Source: Conchocele bisecta | Taxonomy: Eukaryota; Mollusca; Bivalvia; Lucinida; Thyasiridae | DNA: 64,000 nucleotides | Assembly: GCA_029237695.1 (NCBI GenBank) | Contig: CM055271.1 | Span: 84,145,488 to 84,209,487 of the forward strand | Direction of reading: 5' to 3' | Shown here: piece by piece, positions 45,183 through 56,236 of the stretch | Layout: every line of letters begins with the position of its first letter | Position numbering within the stretch: the first letter of the stretch is position 1 | The notes under the pieces: model-generated | What the model was told of the DNA's origin: nothing | The model's input: only the letters and a program-made list of their open reading frames with translations | Database searches by the model: none | Translations under genes and position numbers: made by a program

Positions 45183-47640
45183 AGAACTATTCGGTAAATA
45201 TCTTCCCCTCCCCTGTTGATAGTGTTTGTGTGACGAGATGTGGGGTGGGGTGGGGGGGGGGGGTTAATATTCGGCAAACGTCTTCCCCTCCCTGTTGATA
45301 GTGTTTCTGTGACAAGATGTGGAGGTGGGGGTAATATAATATTCGGCAAACATCTTCCCCTCCTCTGTTGATGTCGTTTGTGTGATGAGATGGGAGGGGC
45401 GGGTGATATTCGGCAAACATCTTCCCCTCCCCTGGTGCTGTGGTGTTTGTGTGACAAGATGGGGGAGGGGGGTAATATTTTGGCGCACCTGGCCTCTGCT
45501 GGTGTTTGTGAGATGAGATGAGGTGGGGGGGCCGGGGGTAATATTCGGCAAACATCCCCTCCCCTGTTGATGGGGTTTGTGTGACGAGATGTAGGGGGGG
45601 GGTATATCGGCAAACATCTTCCCCTCCCCGGTTGATAGTGTTTGTTTGACGATGATGTGGGTGGGGGGGGTAATATTCGGCATACATCTTCCCCACTCCC
45701 CTGTTGATAGTGTTTGTGTGACGAGATGTAAGGGGGGGGAGGGAGGGAGGGGCTAATATTCGGCAAACATCTCCCCCCCCCCCTCCCCTGTTGATGGTGT
45801 TGTGTGACGAGATGTGGGGGAGGGGGGGTAATATCGGCAAACATATTTCCCTCCCCTGTTGATAGTGTTTAGTGTGACGAAATGTGGGGGGAGGGTAATA
45901 TTCGGCAAACATCTTCCCCTCCCCCTCCCCTGTTGATGGTGTATGTGAAAAAAATGAGTGAGTAGGGGGGGAGTAATATCGGTTCGGCAAACACTCTTCA
46001 CTCCCCTGATAGTGTTTGATTTGTTTGACAAGATGTGGGGGGGGTAGGTAATATTTTGGCAAACATCTTCTTCCCCACCCCTGTTGATAGTGTTTGTGTG
46101 ACGGTATGATGTGGGGGGGGGGGGTAATATCAGCAAACATCTTCCCTTCCCCTGTTGATGGTGTTTGTGTGACAAGATGCGAGGGGGAGGGTAATATTTC
46201 GGCAAACATCTTCCCTCCCCTGTTGATGGTGTTTGTGTGACAAGATGTGGGTGGGGGGGGGGGGGGGGGAGTAAGGGGGGGGGGGGGGGGAGTATTCGGC
46301 AAACATCATCCCCTCCCCTGTTGATAGTGTTTGTGTGGTGGCTGTCAATATTCTGCAAAAATTCTTCCCACTGCTGGTGCTGGTGTTTGTGGACGAGATG
46401 GGGGGAAGGGGTAATATTCGGAAAACATCTTCCCCACCCTCCCCTGTTGATTAGTGTTTGTGTGACAAGATGTGGGAGGTGGGTAATATTTGGCGAACAT
46501 CTTCCCCTCCCCACCCTGTTGATGGTGTGTTTGTGTGTCGAGATGTAGGGGGGGGGAGGGGAGGGGTAATATTCGACAAACATCTTCACCTCCCCTGTGA
46601 TGGTTTTGTGTGACGAGATGTGGTGGGGGGGGGGTAATATTCGGCAAACATCTTCCCCTCCCCTGTTGATAGTGTTTGTGTGACGAGATGTGGGGGGGGG
46701 GGGGGGTAATATTCGGCGAACTCTTCCCCTCCTCCCCTGTTGATAGTGTTTGTGTGACGAGTTGGGGGGGGGGTAATATTATATTATGCGTACATCTTCC
46801 CCTCCGCTGTTGATTGTTTTGTGTGACGAGATGTGGGGGGGGGGGGGGGGCTAATATTCGACAAACATCTATCCCTCCCCTGTTGATAGTGTTTGTGTGG
46901 GGGGGGGGTGGGGGGGGGGGTGGGGGGGGTAATATTCTGCAAACATCTTCCCCACTGCTGGTGCTGGTGTTTGTGTGACGAGAAGGGGGAGGGGTAATAT
47001 TCGGAAAACATCTTCCCCACCCCTGTTGATAGTGTTTGTGTGACGAGATGTGGGGGGGGGGTAATATTTGGTGAACATCTTCCCCTCCCCTGTTGATGGT
47101 GTTTGTGTGTCGAGATGTAGGGGTGGGGAGGGGGGGGTAATATTCGACAAACATCTTCCCCTCCCTGTTGATAGTGTTTGTGACGAGTTGGGGGGGGGGG
47201 GGGGGTAAGGGGGGTAATTAATATTATGCAAACATCTTCCCCTCCGCTGTTGATTGTTTTGTGTGACGAGATGTGGGGGGGGGGGAGGTAATATTCGACA
47301 AACATCTTCCCCTCCCCTGTGATGTGGTGTGTGACGAGATGTGGTTGGGGGGGGGGTAATATTCGGCAAACATCTTCCCCTCCCCTGTTGATGGTTTTGT
47401 GTGAGATGGGGGGGGGGGCGGTCGGGTAATAGTCCCTGGTGCTGGTGTTTCTGTGACGAGATGGGGGAGGGTGGGGGAGTAATATTTGGCAAACATCTCC
47501 CCCTCCCCTGTTGATAGTGTTTGTGTGACAAGATGGGGGGGGGGTAATATTCAGCAAACATCTTTCTCTCCCCTGTTGATGGTGTTTTGTGTGATGAGAT
47601 TGGGGTGGGCGGAGGATAACTTCCCCTAGATCCCAAGTTG
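45183..47640 (+). repeat. G-rich minisatellite, about 66-bp unit, about 35 copies
   Basis: The unit is GGTAATATTCGGCAAACATC, TTCCCCTCCCCTGTTGAT, AGTGTTTGTGTGACGAGATG, then a run of 7-20 G. Units differ by single bases and by G-run length. Blocks of several units are themselves repeated (46555-46900 resembles 47110-47280). Minus-strand frames of 230-371 codons (NITPPPPHLVTQTLSTGEG) come from the stop-free unit and are not genes. Confidence 0.95.
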
Positions 47641-48185
47641 ATGGTGTTGATGGCTCATTTAGATCTACACTGTAAGCAGTTATTGCAGTCTATAGTTTTG
47701 AAAGTGTTAAAAAATGTATCCGTACAATGTACCTCTATCAATTAATATGAACAGGATAGTGTCACATGTATAGTAGTTTCAATTTTTATCATAATTTATT
47801 GTATATTAATGAAATGTTTCCACAACTTTGACCTCCATCGTTGCCGTTCAATGTTGGCCAATGTCAATATGTCAGCCAGTATGTGTGTCGATGAATAATG
47901 GAAAATTCCAGAAATTCAACCAATCAGATTTTGGCTTACATACAGAGGGGACGTGACCTTGCTATTCAATCAGATTTTGGCTTACATACAGAGGGGACGT
48001 GACCTTGGTATTTAAATATTGTGTGGTCTGTGTAAATGAAAAATGCAGAATCAACCGTAGAATGTTTTTGCTAATTGACAAATACGCTGCATAAATTACA
48101 TGATGAATATAATTTATGTCATATAGAAACATATATCACAGGATAACAAAAAATAACATTTACAAATAACAGTGAACAAAACAAT
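47641..48185. other. MITE fragment and a 47-bp tandem duplication
   Basis: 47650-47710 is the right part of the TGCAGATCC hairpin element. At 47921-48015 a 47-bp block (CAATCAGATTTTGGCTTACA, GAGGGGACGTGACCTTG) occurs twice in tandem. No gene. Confidence 0.65.
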
Positions 48186-48189
48186 TTTG

Positions 48190-48660
48190 TCACAAAATGA
48201 TTTTCAGACTCGTCCATTTGTTCTAAAAAAAATATGAAAATTATTTGCAAAAAGTGCAGATCCTGATGAGACGGCTTGTCACTTGTCACTAGCCAGCTCA
48301 TCTGGATCTACAGGCGCGGATCTAGGTTTGTGAGAACGGGGGGGTTGTCGAGTGCACGTAGTGGACCGAGTTTGCTAGGGGGGTCCGGGGGCATGCCCCC
48401 TGTAAAAAAATTGATATACAGATGTCCTGAAATGCATTTTCCTGGGTTTTACGGGATTTAAAATCCGACTCGAGCTGGTAATAAACTGTTATATTTTGTA
48501 CCGCTATGATGACAATTTCATATCAGTTCATATTTGCGTAACCTCCATGGCTGAACGGGGGGGTTGCAACCCCAACAACCCAGTGCTAGATCCGCGCCTG
48601 ATCTACACTGTTTGCAAACACTACTAAAAACATCTCTAGCGTTGAAAGTGTTTTTAGATT
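48190..48660. mobile_element. TGCAGATCCTGATGAG hairpin element split by a nested element
   Basis: Left half (GTGCAGATCCTGATGAGACG, AGCTCATCTGGATCTAC) ends at 48311 and the right half (ATCTACACTGTTTGCAAA) resumes at 48601. Confidence 0.85.
48312..48599. mobile_element. Nested hAT-like MITE, AGGCGCGGATCTAG TIRs
   Basis: 288 bp. TIRs AGGCGCGGATCTAG and CTAGATCCGCGCCT are perfect over 14 bp. A 7-bp duplication GATCTAC flanks it (48305-48311, 48600-48606). Inside, GGGGGCATGCCCCC is a perfect palindrome, and GGGTTGTCGAG and GGGTTGCAACCCC are G-rich. Confidence 0.88.
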
Positions 48661-48675
48661 ACTCGTAGTGTATAT

Positions 48676-48911
48676 GAGACACGCCATGTGATTTTGTACC
48701 TTCGGACATCTGTGTAATTTCATGAAATACGTATACAACATTTACAATATTTTCCGTAAATGACGTCAAAACTTGACAAAAGATATTCCACATGTATTCG
48801 GAAACGTGTGTCAACTTTTGACTTTATTTATGAATAATATTGTAAATTGTGTAAATGTATCTAATGAAATTACGCAGATGGTAGAAGGTACAAAATCACA
48901 TGGCGTGTCTC
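48676..48911. mobile_element. Fold-back MITE, GAGACACGCCATGTG arms
   Basis: GAGACACGCCATGTGATTTT ... AAAATCACATGGCGTGTCTC. Perfect outer arms of 24 bp and weaker inner pairing (TTACAATATT / AATATTGTAA). A diverged relative may lie at 49830-50045. Confidence 0.85.
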
Positions 48912-49027
48912 GTATTGGTTAAAAAAAGAATTCTCAATTGTCATCCAAAGTATATCCTGTGATCACCATTTGAACGATCTAGGTGAGATTGGTGGAAACA
49001 TTCTGCTAATAACATGTGACCACTTAC

Positions 49028-49224
49028 CTGAATCGTCGTTGATGTTGTAGCAAATCCGTACACATTCGAAGAGAAATGCAAAACATATACACAACTTCAC
49101 ATAACCAATGTGATGAGGAATTTGTAGATTGCGAAACCTTGCCCAGTGGCAAGTCCCTTCTGATATTTATATATCCGGTCATTATGACAGTTAACCTTAT
49201 ACTGTGAATCCTGAGACTTGTCAT
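49028..49224 (-). other. Possible 5' UTR exon of the TRAF-like gene
   Basis: A consensus donor CAG|GTAAGTGG (exon end 49028) lies on the minus strand, in sequence free of recognised repeats, 4.3 kb upstream of the acceptor at 44705. Its 5' limit and transcription are unknown, and the frame through it is not supported as coding. RNA-seq would decide. Confidence 0.25.
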
Positions 49225-50048
49225 CTTTGTTCCTTTACGATTGATTTGTCGTAAGAGTTTGTACGGCTGTTAATTCCGAATTGTCCGACAGAAAACAATT
49301 GAAGCATTTTTAGCTTGACTGTTCGACGAATATGAAGAGCATATGTTGTCGCATCGGCATCGACGTTCATACTATTATGCCTCCAGCCACCATGCTGGCA
49401 TATTATGACCAAGAACAGGTTTTTATGTAGTCCTCACTAATACACTGCCAATACTATGGTGTGATTTGATTTTACCTATGGAGTATGGCTATAACTTTAT
49501 GTTCACTTGTTTGTCTGTTTATTTATTGAAAGTTTTGTAAGAGTTTCTCAAATCACCTGTAATTTTCTGTTTGCCTTCAGCTAATTTCTTCATATTGCAC
49601 ATATGCATTACTTAATTAGTAACAATACATCCTTCCACATTAATACAATTGTACTGATTGTTCGTCCGTCCGTCCGACGGAAAAAGTCCGTCCGTCCATC
49701 CGTCCGTCCATCTGTCTGTTTATTTCATGTTTCCAATTTATATCAAATCCATATGACCATATATACTCCATATCGCATGTAAAGTTCCTTCAATGTATGT
49801 AACTAAGCCATCAGAGGGTACACTCGTATACATGATGTGAATTCTCCATGTGATTTTGTACATAAGAAGATATTAGATATTTCATGAATTTACAAAATTT
49901 GTAAATGAGTCTGAAGTTGATGAAATTTTCAGAGCAAATGCGGTAAATTTCATTAACATTCAACATCATGTACAGAAAATATCAGTTTATGTAAATATTT
50001 TTCCAGGAAAATCGCATCTTTTTACAAAATGGCATGGCATGTCATCAG
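49225..50048. other. No gene; CCGT tracts and MITE remnants
   Basis: GTCCGTCCGTCCGACGG and CGTCCGTCCATCCGTCC (49662-49716) with head-like and unit-like text around them. CATGTGATTTTGTACATAAG near 49847 is related to the MITE at 48676. Confidence 0.5.
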
Positions 50049-50353
50049 TAGCTGATTTCATCAAGACTACAAAGTATACTTATCTAGCAAAGTATACTTT
50101 GAGGGAGTAATCATTTATTTTCCAGAAATGCATTATTTTATGTAGAACTAACGGCTGCATATATTTGATGATTAAAAGTATGCAGAATTATTATACTAAA
50201 TTTATTACATTATCACAGCCAAAATGGCTGTGATAATGTAATAAATTAAGTATATTAATAAAAATTAATCAATTTATCCTTAAATTGAAAATTTCTCCCT
50301 CGAAGTATACTTTGCTAGATAAGTATACTTTGTAATTTTTGTGAAATAGGCTA
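50049..50353. mobile_element. Palindromic MITE, AAAGTATACTTT family, copy 2
   Basis: TAGCTGATTTCATCAAGACT ... TTTGTGAAATAGGCTA. Arms contain ACAAAGTATACTTATCTAGC and its inverse. Perfect central palindrome TTACATTATCACAGCC / GGCTGTGATAATGTAA. 305 bp. Confidence 0.9.
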
Positions 50354-50689
50354 CAAATCTATGACAAGACTGGTGTCATCTGCTGAATATATTTTTCAAA
50401 AATGTAAACGTGAGCACTGATTATTCAAAACAAACTATTTATGACAGGTCTTAACTTCTGTTGTAATAGAATATTAAGGCATTGGCTCGCAGATCTGTCC
50501 AGGATGTGATAAAAACAGATTCAAAAAACAAAATTAATCTAGTTGTATCATATTTCTGGACCCAATTATCGCCTGAAAACATATGAGATTTGGTAACACA
50601 ATTGTATCCCCAGACAAAAGTGTGTGTGGGAGGGTAGGTGGGAATACTATGTATTATACACCAACATTGTCCTCCGCAGACACTTCTTG
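50354..50689. other. No gene recognised
   Basis: AT-rich linker without recognisable repeat or exon. Confidence 0.35.
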
Positions 50690-51130
50690 TCCGGAGCACA
50701 ACTCGAATACCCTTTGGAATATTTTCATGAAACTTCACACATGCATAGACCATGACCCAAATGTGTGTCAAGCATAAGAATTACAAATCTTGCCACTCTA
50801 ATTTGGGAGTTATCTCCCTTTGTGTTTTTTTTTTTGTCCATTTGACTTGTCCGGAGCATAACTCTAACACCCTTTGGTATATTTTCATGAAACTTCACAC
50901 ATGCATAGACCACGACACAAAGGTGTGCTGCGCACATGGGTGACAACTCTTGTCTCACTAATCTTTTAGTTATCTCCCTTTGTTATTTTTGCCCACTGAA
51001 TTCTCATCACTCTTTGGAATATATTTATGAAACTTCACATGTGCATACACCATGACACAAAAGTGTGCAAGAATGACAACTCTTGCCATGCTAATTTTTT
51101 AGTTATTCTCCCTTTGTTTTTTTTTGTGCA
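50690..51130 (+). repeat. TTATCTCCCTTTG repeat, three units
   Basis: GGAATATTTTCATGAAACTT, CACACATGCATAGACCA, TGACAACTCTTG and TAGTTATCTCCCTTTG three times, as at 19.1, 24.7 and 28.6 kb. Confidence 0.88.
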
Positions 51131-52201
51131 ATGATGGGGTTATGACCAGTATCTACTTCAAGTAGCACACTCCTGTAGCCTGTTAACGATCTATATCGCT
51201 TGTTCGAACCATACTGTGTGTTTGATTGATGGAATGGCGAACTGTTTGAATGGAGTCTGATCTGGATCTACACCGGTTGCAAAACCCATAAGCCCCATTT
51301 CTGCAGTCACAGCAATATCCAAAACTCCTTGGAATTTTATCAAATAAAATGATGTATTTGATTTATACATGCAATTTTGCAGTTCATAAAGTAAAATCAA
51401 AAACATATTTATTATTGAGACTTCATCTGAGACGGTGCGTTTAAACAAGGTATTTATCACACAATGCATATAAGAATGAACACAAGTTCTTTTGAATTGT
51501 ATTGTAGTAAGTAATAATATCCTGTATATTGTATATGATACTTATGTCAAGTGACTAGTCCTTGAAAACAACCTTAAATTACTGACATCAAGAATTTTAG
51601 GAAAACCTTTACTGTTGTTTTGAGTTTTCGGGAATTGACACTTATGAATTGATATTTATGATTGATACCAACTAATAATTACTTCAATATCTATTGTATT
51701 CATTCGTACAAATACCATTTTATTATTTTCTTATGGCCGACATTTTTAATTGGTTATACTCTCCACAAAACAGAATATCCCTACTATTTTGTACTGTCTC
51801 AGATTGCTTCTAGCATTGTATGGTACATAATATTGTATTTACACACTCTTTTAGAATATGACGAAGGTTTTCTATAATAAAAATATCAATACAAACCCAA
51901 TGTCCTTTGCTCGACCACGTTTCTGGTTGGCTGTTGAATATATGCCGATCCCAACTGTTCGTAAAATACTATATTTAGTTTGGAATTTGAGTTTGTCTGA
52001 CGTCATGGAAAATTATTTGTATCGAGATGTGATATAAACATTCTATGCTGGTATACTGTTCATCACCCTGGTGTTGTTATTTTGTTGTGGCACCAAAATG
52101 ATTGGTTAGGAAACTACGGGTAGTTTATATTGGGCGTGATTAGTTTCGACTTATTACGACAGTCATTTTTCGACTAAGTGGCATTTTACGACATATGCCA
52201 G
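51131..52201. other. No gene recognised; short repeat trace
   Basis: 51185-51300 resembles the GATCAGCCTG repeat in inverse orientation (TGGATCTACACCGGTTGC, AGTCTGATCTGGATC). The rest is AT-rich with no domain. Confidence 0.45.
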
Positions 52202-52492
52202 TAGCCTATTTCATCAACATTTCAAAGTATACTTTAGTAGCAAAGTATACTTTGAGGGAGAAATTTTCAATTTTATGATAAATTTATTAATTTTTATTAT
52301 ACTGAATTTATTACATTATCACAGCCATAATGTAATAAATTCAGTATAATAATTCTGCATACTTTTAATCATGAAATATATGCATTTGTTAGTTCTATAT
52401 GAAATAATGCATTTCGGGAAAAATAAATGATTACTCCCTCAAAGTATACTTTGCTAGTAAAGTATACTTTGCAATGTTGATGAAATAGGCTA
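52202..52492. mobile_element. Palindromic MITE, AAAGTATACTTT family, copy 3 (best preserved)
   Basis: 291 bp from TAGCCTATTTCATCAACATT to AATGTTGATGAAATAGGCTA, perfect outer arms. It carries four AAAGTATACTTT motifs, two in each arm. Centre TTACATTATCACAGCC / ATAATGTAATAAATTC. Confidence 0.92.
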
Positions 52493-52855
52493 CAGATTGC
52501 TTGTTGACAATTTGTCGCACATGCTTTAGCAGAAGACGTGACTATAAGGTCGCCACATTCCCAAAATGTCTAAAGTTTGTACAAGCTTCATCATCATGGT
52601 ATAACTTTATATGGTATGCTTCAATATTTGGACACTTAGATATATGTGAGCATTTTGAACACACTTGACCTTTTTTACCTTCACATTTTTGCGGAAACAA
52701 TTAGACATTGTTTTGTGTCATAAAGTTTGTACAAGTTTCGTCATCATATATAACATTAATATTACTTGATGGATTGCTTCGATATTTGGACACTTGATTC
52801 ATGTAAGCATTTGGAACACACTCGTGCCGTCGTTAACATGACCTTGACCTTTTTA
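52493..52855 (+). repeat. Dispersed repeat body (GTCTAAAGTTTGTACAAG units)
   Basis: Two units of about 160 bp: AAGTTTGTACAAGCTTCATC, ATATTTGGACACTTAG, GAACACACTTGACC. The inverse of this unit is at 63000-63375. Confidence 0.75.
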
Positions 52856-54115
52856 TGCCCCCGCCACTGAATGGTGAGGGGGGCATATAGTGTTACCGGC
52901 GTCCGTACATCCGTCCGTCCGTCCGGGCAAACATTGGGGGTTTAGGGGCAAGGGGGAGGAGCCTAAGACAATAGAATACAATAGACTTAATCCGTATAGC
53001 GCCTAGTCCTTTGTAGTTTAGGGGCTATTCCTTTGATCTTTTAAAGTACAAATACCCCCCCATAAACCCAAAATATTGGTACGTCCGTCCGTACGTCCCG
53101 AAACCTTAACGCTCGGGTAAATGGCTTATAATTTCTGTTTCCTTGCTCTGATCTGCTTCACATTTCACTGACGCATTGCTACAATGGTCCTCTACCACCC
53201 TGTGAAAAATCCACATTCGTCCCTCCCTGCTAAGCCCAGGGTCAAGGTCACAGACTTTGTGCGTTCGAAACCTTAACGCTCGTGTAAATGGCTTACAATT
53301 TCTGTTTCCTTGCTCGGATCTGCTTCACATTTCACACACGCATTACTCCAATGGTCTGCTTCACATTTCACACTCCAATGGTCCCCTACCCTGTGACAAA
53401 TCCGTATTTGTCCCGCCCCCGCTAAGTCCAGGGTCAAGGTCACACAGACTTGGTGTGTTCGAAACCTTAAAGCTCTGGTAAATGGCTTATAATTTCTGTT
53501 TCCTTGCTCGGATCTGCTTCACATTTCACACACACATTGCTCTAATGGTCCTCTACTACCCTGTGACAAATCCACAATCATCCCGCCCCCGCTAAGCCCA
53601 GGGTCAAGGTCACATACTTGATGCAATTGAAACCTTGCACGGATCTGCTTGATATTTCTCACATGCATTGCTGTAATGGTCCTCTATTGCCCTGTGAAAA
53701 ATCCTTCTAAGCCCAGGGTTGTCACATACTTGGTGCGTTTGAAACCTTAACGTTCGGGTAAATGTCTTATATTGTCTGTTTCCTTGCATGGATCTGGTTG
53801 ATATTTCACACATGCATTGCTCTAATGGTCCTCTACCACCCTGTGACAAATCCACTATCGTCCCACCCCCGCTAAGCCCAGGGTCAATGTCACATACTTG
53901 GTGTGTTTGAAACTTGGGATAAGTGTCTTATAATGTCTGTTTCCTTGCATGGATCTGCTTGATATTTCACACACCCATTGCTCTGAAGGTCAGCTATTAT
54001 GCTGTGACAACAGATCCATGGTTCTCTGGCCCTCTGTGTTTGTTTTCAAATATGCCTCGTTTTCTTTGGCTGCCAGTGGGGGCATTCGTGTGCCGACAGG
54101 CCACATTTCTAGTTT
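52856..54115 (+). repeat. Complete ATGCCCCC-headed repeat
   Basis: Head ATGCCCCCGCCACTG / AGGGGGGCAT, CCGT tract, nested hairpin insert (52925-53080). Five or six units with TGTTTCCTTGCTCGGATCTG, TCTAATGGTCCTCTACC and GCCCAGGGTCAAGGTCACA. Tail GCCAGTGGGGGCATTCG then CACATTTCTAGTTT. Head ATGCCCCC pairs with tail GGGGGCAT. Confidence 0.88.
52925..53080. mobile_element. Hairpin insert inside a (CCGT)n tract, copy C
   Basis: GGGCAAACATTGGGGGTTTA ... TAAACCCAAAATATTGGTAC with CCGTCCGT on both sides. Arms GTTTAGGGGC... and ...CCCCCCCATAAAC pair imperfectly. Confidence 0.75.
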
Positions 54116-54149
54116 ATCTTGACATGGTTGTGGAAACACTTTGCCATTT

Positions 54150-55512
54150 TTGTCCCGCCTGCTTTAGCAGAAGCGGGACATAGGCATAGCTTTTCCGTCG
54201 GCGTCGTCAGCGTGGGAGGCGGCGTCCACATTTCATGTTAAGTTTTCGCGTTTCGCTCAGTTTCCAGAAAACGAAGTCCTACAACCTCCATACTTGGTAT
54301 ACATCAATACTGTAGTGTAACGATCTCACACAGAGGGAGGCCATGTGACCTTGACCTAGTTTTCATGATTCAATAACCTACTTTTCACATGCATTCAACG
54401 TTAAGTTTTTGCGTCTAGCTCTGTTTCTCAAACTTAACGCTCGGGTCAATTCATTGTAACTTCTGTTTCCCTCAATGGAATGCTTCAATATTCCATACAT
54501 GCATTTGTAACAACATCCCACATCATTCTACAGAAAGCCCATGGTGCACGCTAACCCCAAAGGTCAAGGTCACTGACTTTGAAATTTCCGGGTTTGGAAA
54601 ACTTAACGCTCGGTTTAATTTATTACAACTTCTGTTTCCCTTGATGGAATGCTTTGGTATACATCAACACTGTGGTGTAACCATCTCACACAGAGGGAGC
54701 TCATGTGACCTTGTCCTAGTTTTCATGGTTTATTGACCTACATTTCATATGCATTCAATGTTAAGTTTTTGCATTTAGCTCAGTTTCCGGAAAACTATGA
54801 GTTCTACGACCTCCAAACTTGGTATACATCAACACTGTGGTGTAACCACTCACAGAGGGAGCCCATGTGCACAGGAGAGACCTTGGCCTAGTTTTCATGG
54901 TTCATTGACCCTACTTTTCACATGCATTCAACATTAAGTTTTCGTATTTGGCTATGTTTCTAAAACTCAACGCTCATGTTAATTTGTTGTAACTTCTGTT
55001 TCACTCAATGGAATGCTTTAATATTCCATAAATGCATCTGAAACAACATCCCACATCATTCTGCAGAAAGCCCATAATGGCCGCTAACCCGAAAGGTCAC
55101 GGGCTTAGAAAATTCCGGGTTTGGAACACTTAACGCTCGGTTTAATTTATTACAACTTCTGTTTCCCTTGATGGAATGCTTTAATACTTTTTAGGTGTAA
55201 ACTATAGCAACATCCGGCATGAATCTACAGAAAGCCCATGGTGCCCGCTAACGTCAAGGTCAAGGTTACGGGCTTAGAAAATGCTCAGTTTTGAAAACTT
55301 AACGCTTGTGTTAATTTATTGTAACTTCGGTTTCCCTTGATGGAAAGTTTTTATATTTCATACATGCATTTGTAAGAACATTCTGCATCATCTGCAGAAA
55401 GTTCATGGTTTCCGGTAACCCCAAGGTCAAGGTCGCAGACTTCAATAATGTCTAGTATAGAAATTTAGCATCGGTCCCAGGAGATGTCGATGGCGGCATT
55501 CTTGTTTTTGTT
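54150..55512 (+). repeat. TGTCCCGCC-headed repeat
   Basis: Head TGTCCCGCCTGC TTTA GCAGAAGCGGGACA, GTCGGCGTCGTCAGCG spacer instead of CCGT. Six or seven units with AACTTCTGTTTCCCT, GATGGAATGCTTTAATATT and CAAGGTCAAGGTC. It ends ATGGCGGCATTCTTG. Confidence 0.8.
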
Positions 55513-55556
55513 TAGCTGTGTTTGTTGGAAAATAAGTGTTTTGGTTTCAGTTTATT

Positions 55557-55848
55557 ATCCCCTCTCGTAGCAAAAAGGGGATATAGGGATACAAAAGTTG
55601 TCTGTTCGTCCGTCTGTCCATCACAAAAATTAACATTGGGGTTAATCTGCAATAACTTCAGTTTCCTTGATGGAATGATTTAATATTTCATAGGTGCATT
55701 TGTAACATCATCCTGCATCATTCTACAGAAAGCGAATGGTGCCAGCTAACCCCAAGATAAAGGACTTAGAAAATGTTTGGTTTCGAAAACTTTACACTTC
55801 ATTATAACTTCTTTCCCTCAATGGAATGCTTTAATATTTCATAGGTGA
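55557..55848 (+). repeat. ATCCCCTC-headed repeat, truncated
   Basis: Head TATCCCCTCTCGTAGC / AAAAAGGGGATA, CGTCCGTCTGTCC, then one and a half units of the TTTCCTTGATGGAATG type. It is cut by the next repeat at GGTGAGCTATTG. Confidence 0.8.
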
Positions 55849-55887
55849 GCTATTGTTACCGCAATGTGTCCGTCCGTCCGTCCGTCC

Positions 55888-56037
55888 GGGCACACATTAG
55901 GGTACTTATGTGGCTAGCCCCACAGGGTTATGGACTTGGTAAAGGATAGGGTTGGTTACAATTAGCCACCTAAAAAATCCTTTTATGTGGCTAATATTTA
56001 ACATGTGATAAGCCACATAAGTATAGTACTGTAAGAA
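55888..56037. mobile_element. Hairpin insert inside a (CCGT)n tract, copy D
   Basis: GGGCACACATTAGGGTACTT ... GTACTGTAAGA, nearly identical to copy A but lacking its internal 18-bp duplication. Confidence 0.88.
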
Positions 56038-56066
56038 CGTCCGTCCGTCCGTCCGTCCGTCCGTCC

Positions 56067-56236
56067 GGGCACACATTAGGGTACTTATGTGGCTAGCCCC
56101 ACAGGGTTATGGACTTGTTAAAGGATAGGGTTGGTTACAATTAGCCACCTAAACATTCGTTTTATGTGGCTAAAAATCGTTTTATGTGGCTAATATTTAA
56201 CATGTGATAAGCCACATAAGTACCCTAATGTAAGAA
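56067..56236. mobile_element. Hairpin insert inside a (CCGT)n tract, copy E
   Basis: GGGCACACATTAGGGTACTT ... AGTACCCTAATGTAAGA, with the most complete terminal pairing (ACATTAGGGTACTTATGTGG against its inverse). (CCGT)7 to the left, (CCGT)9 to the right. Confidence 0.9.

Noticed and set aside
45152..47640. Long proline-rich open frames on the minus strand (up to 371 codons)
   Set aside because: They follow the G-rich minisatellite unit in several overlapping frames at once. The stop-free unit explains their length, and there is no domain, signal or splice context.
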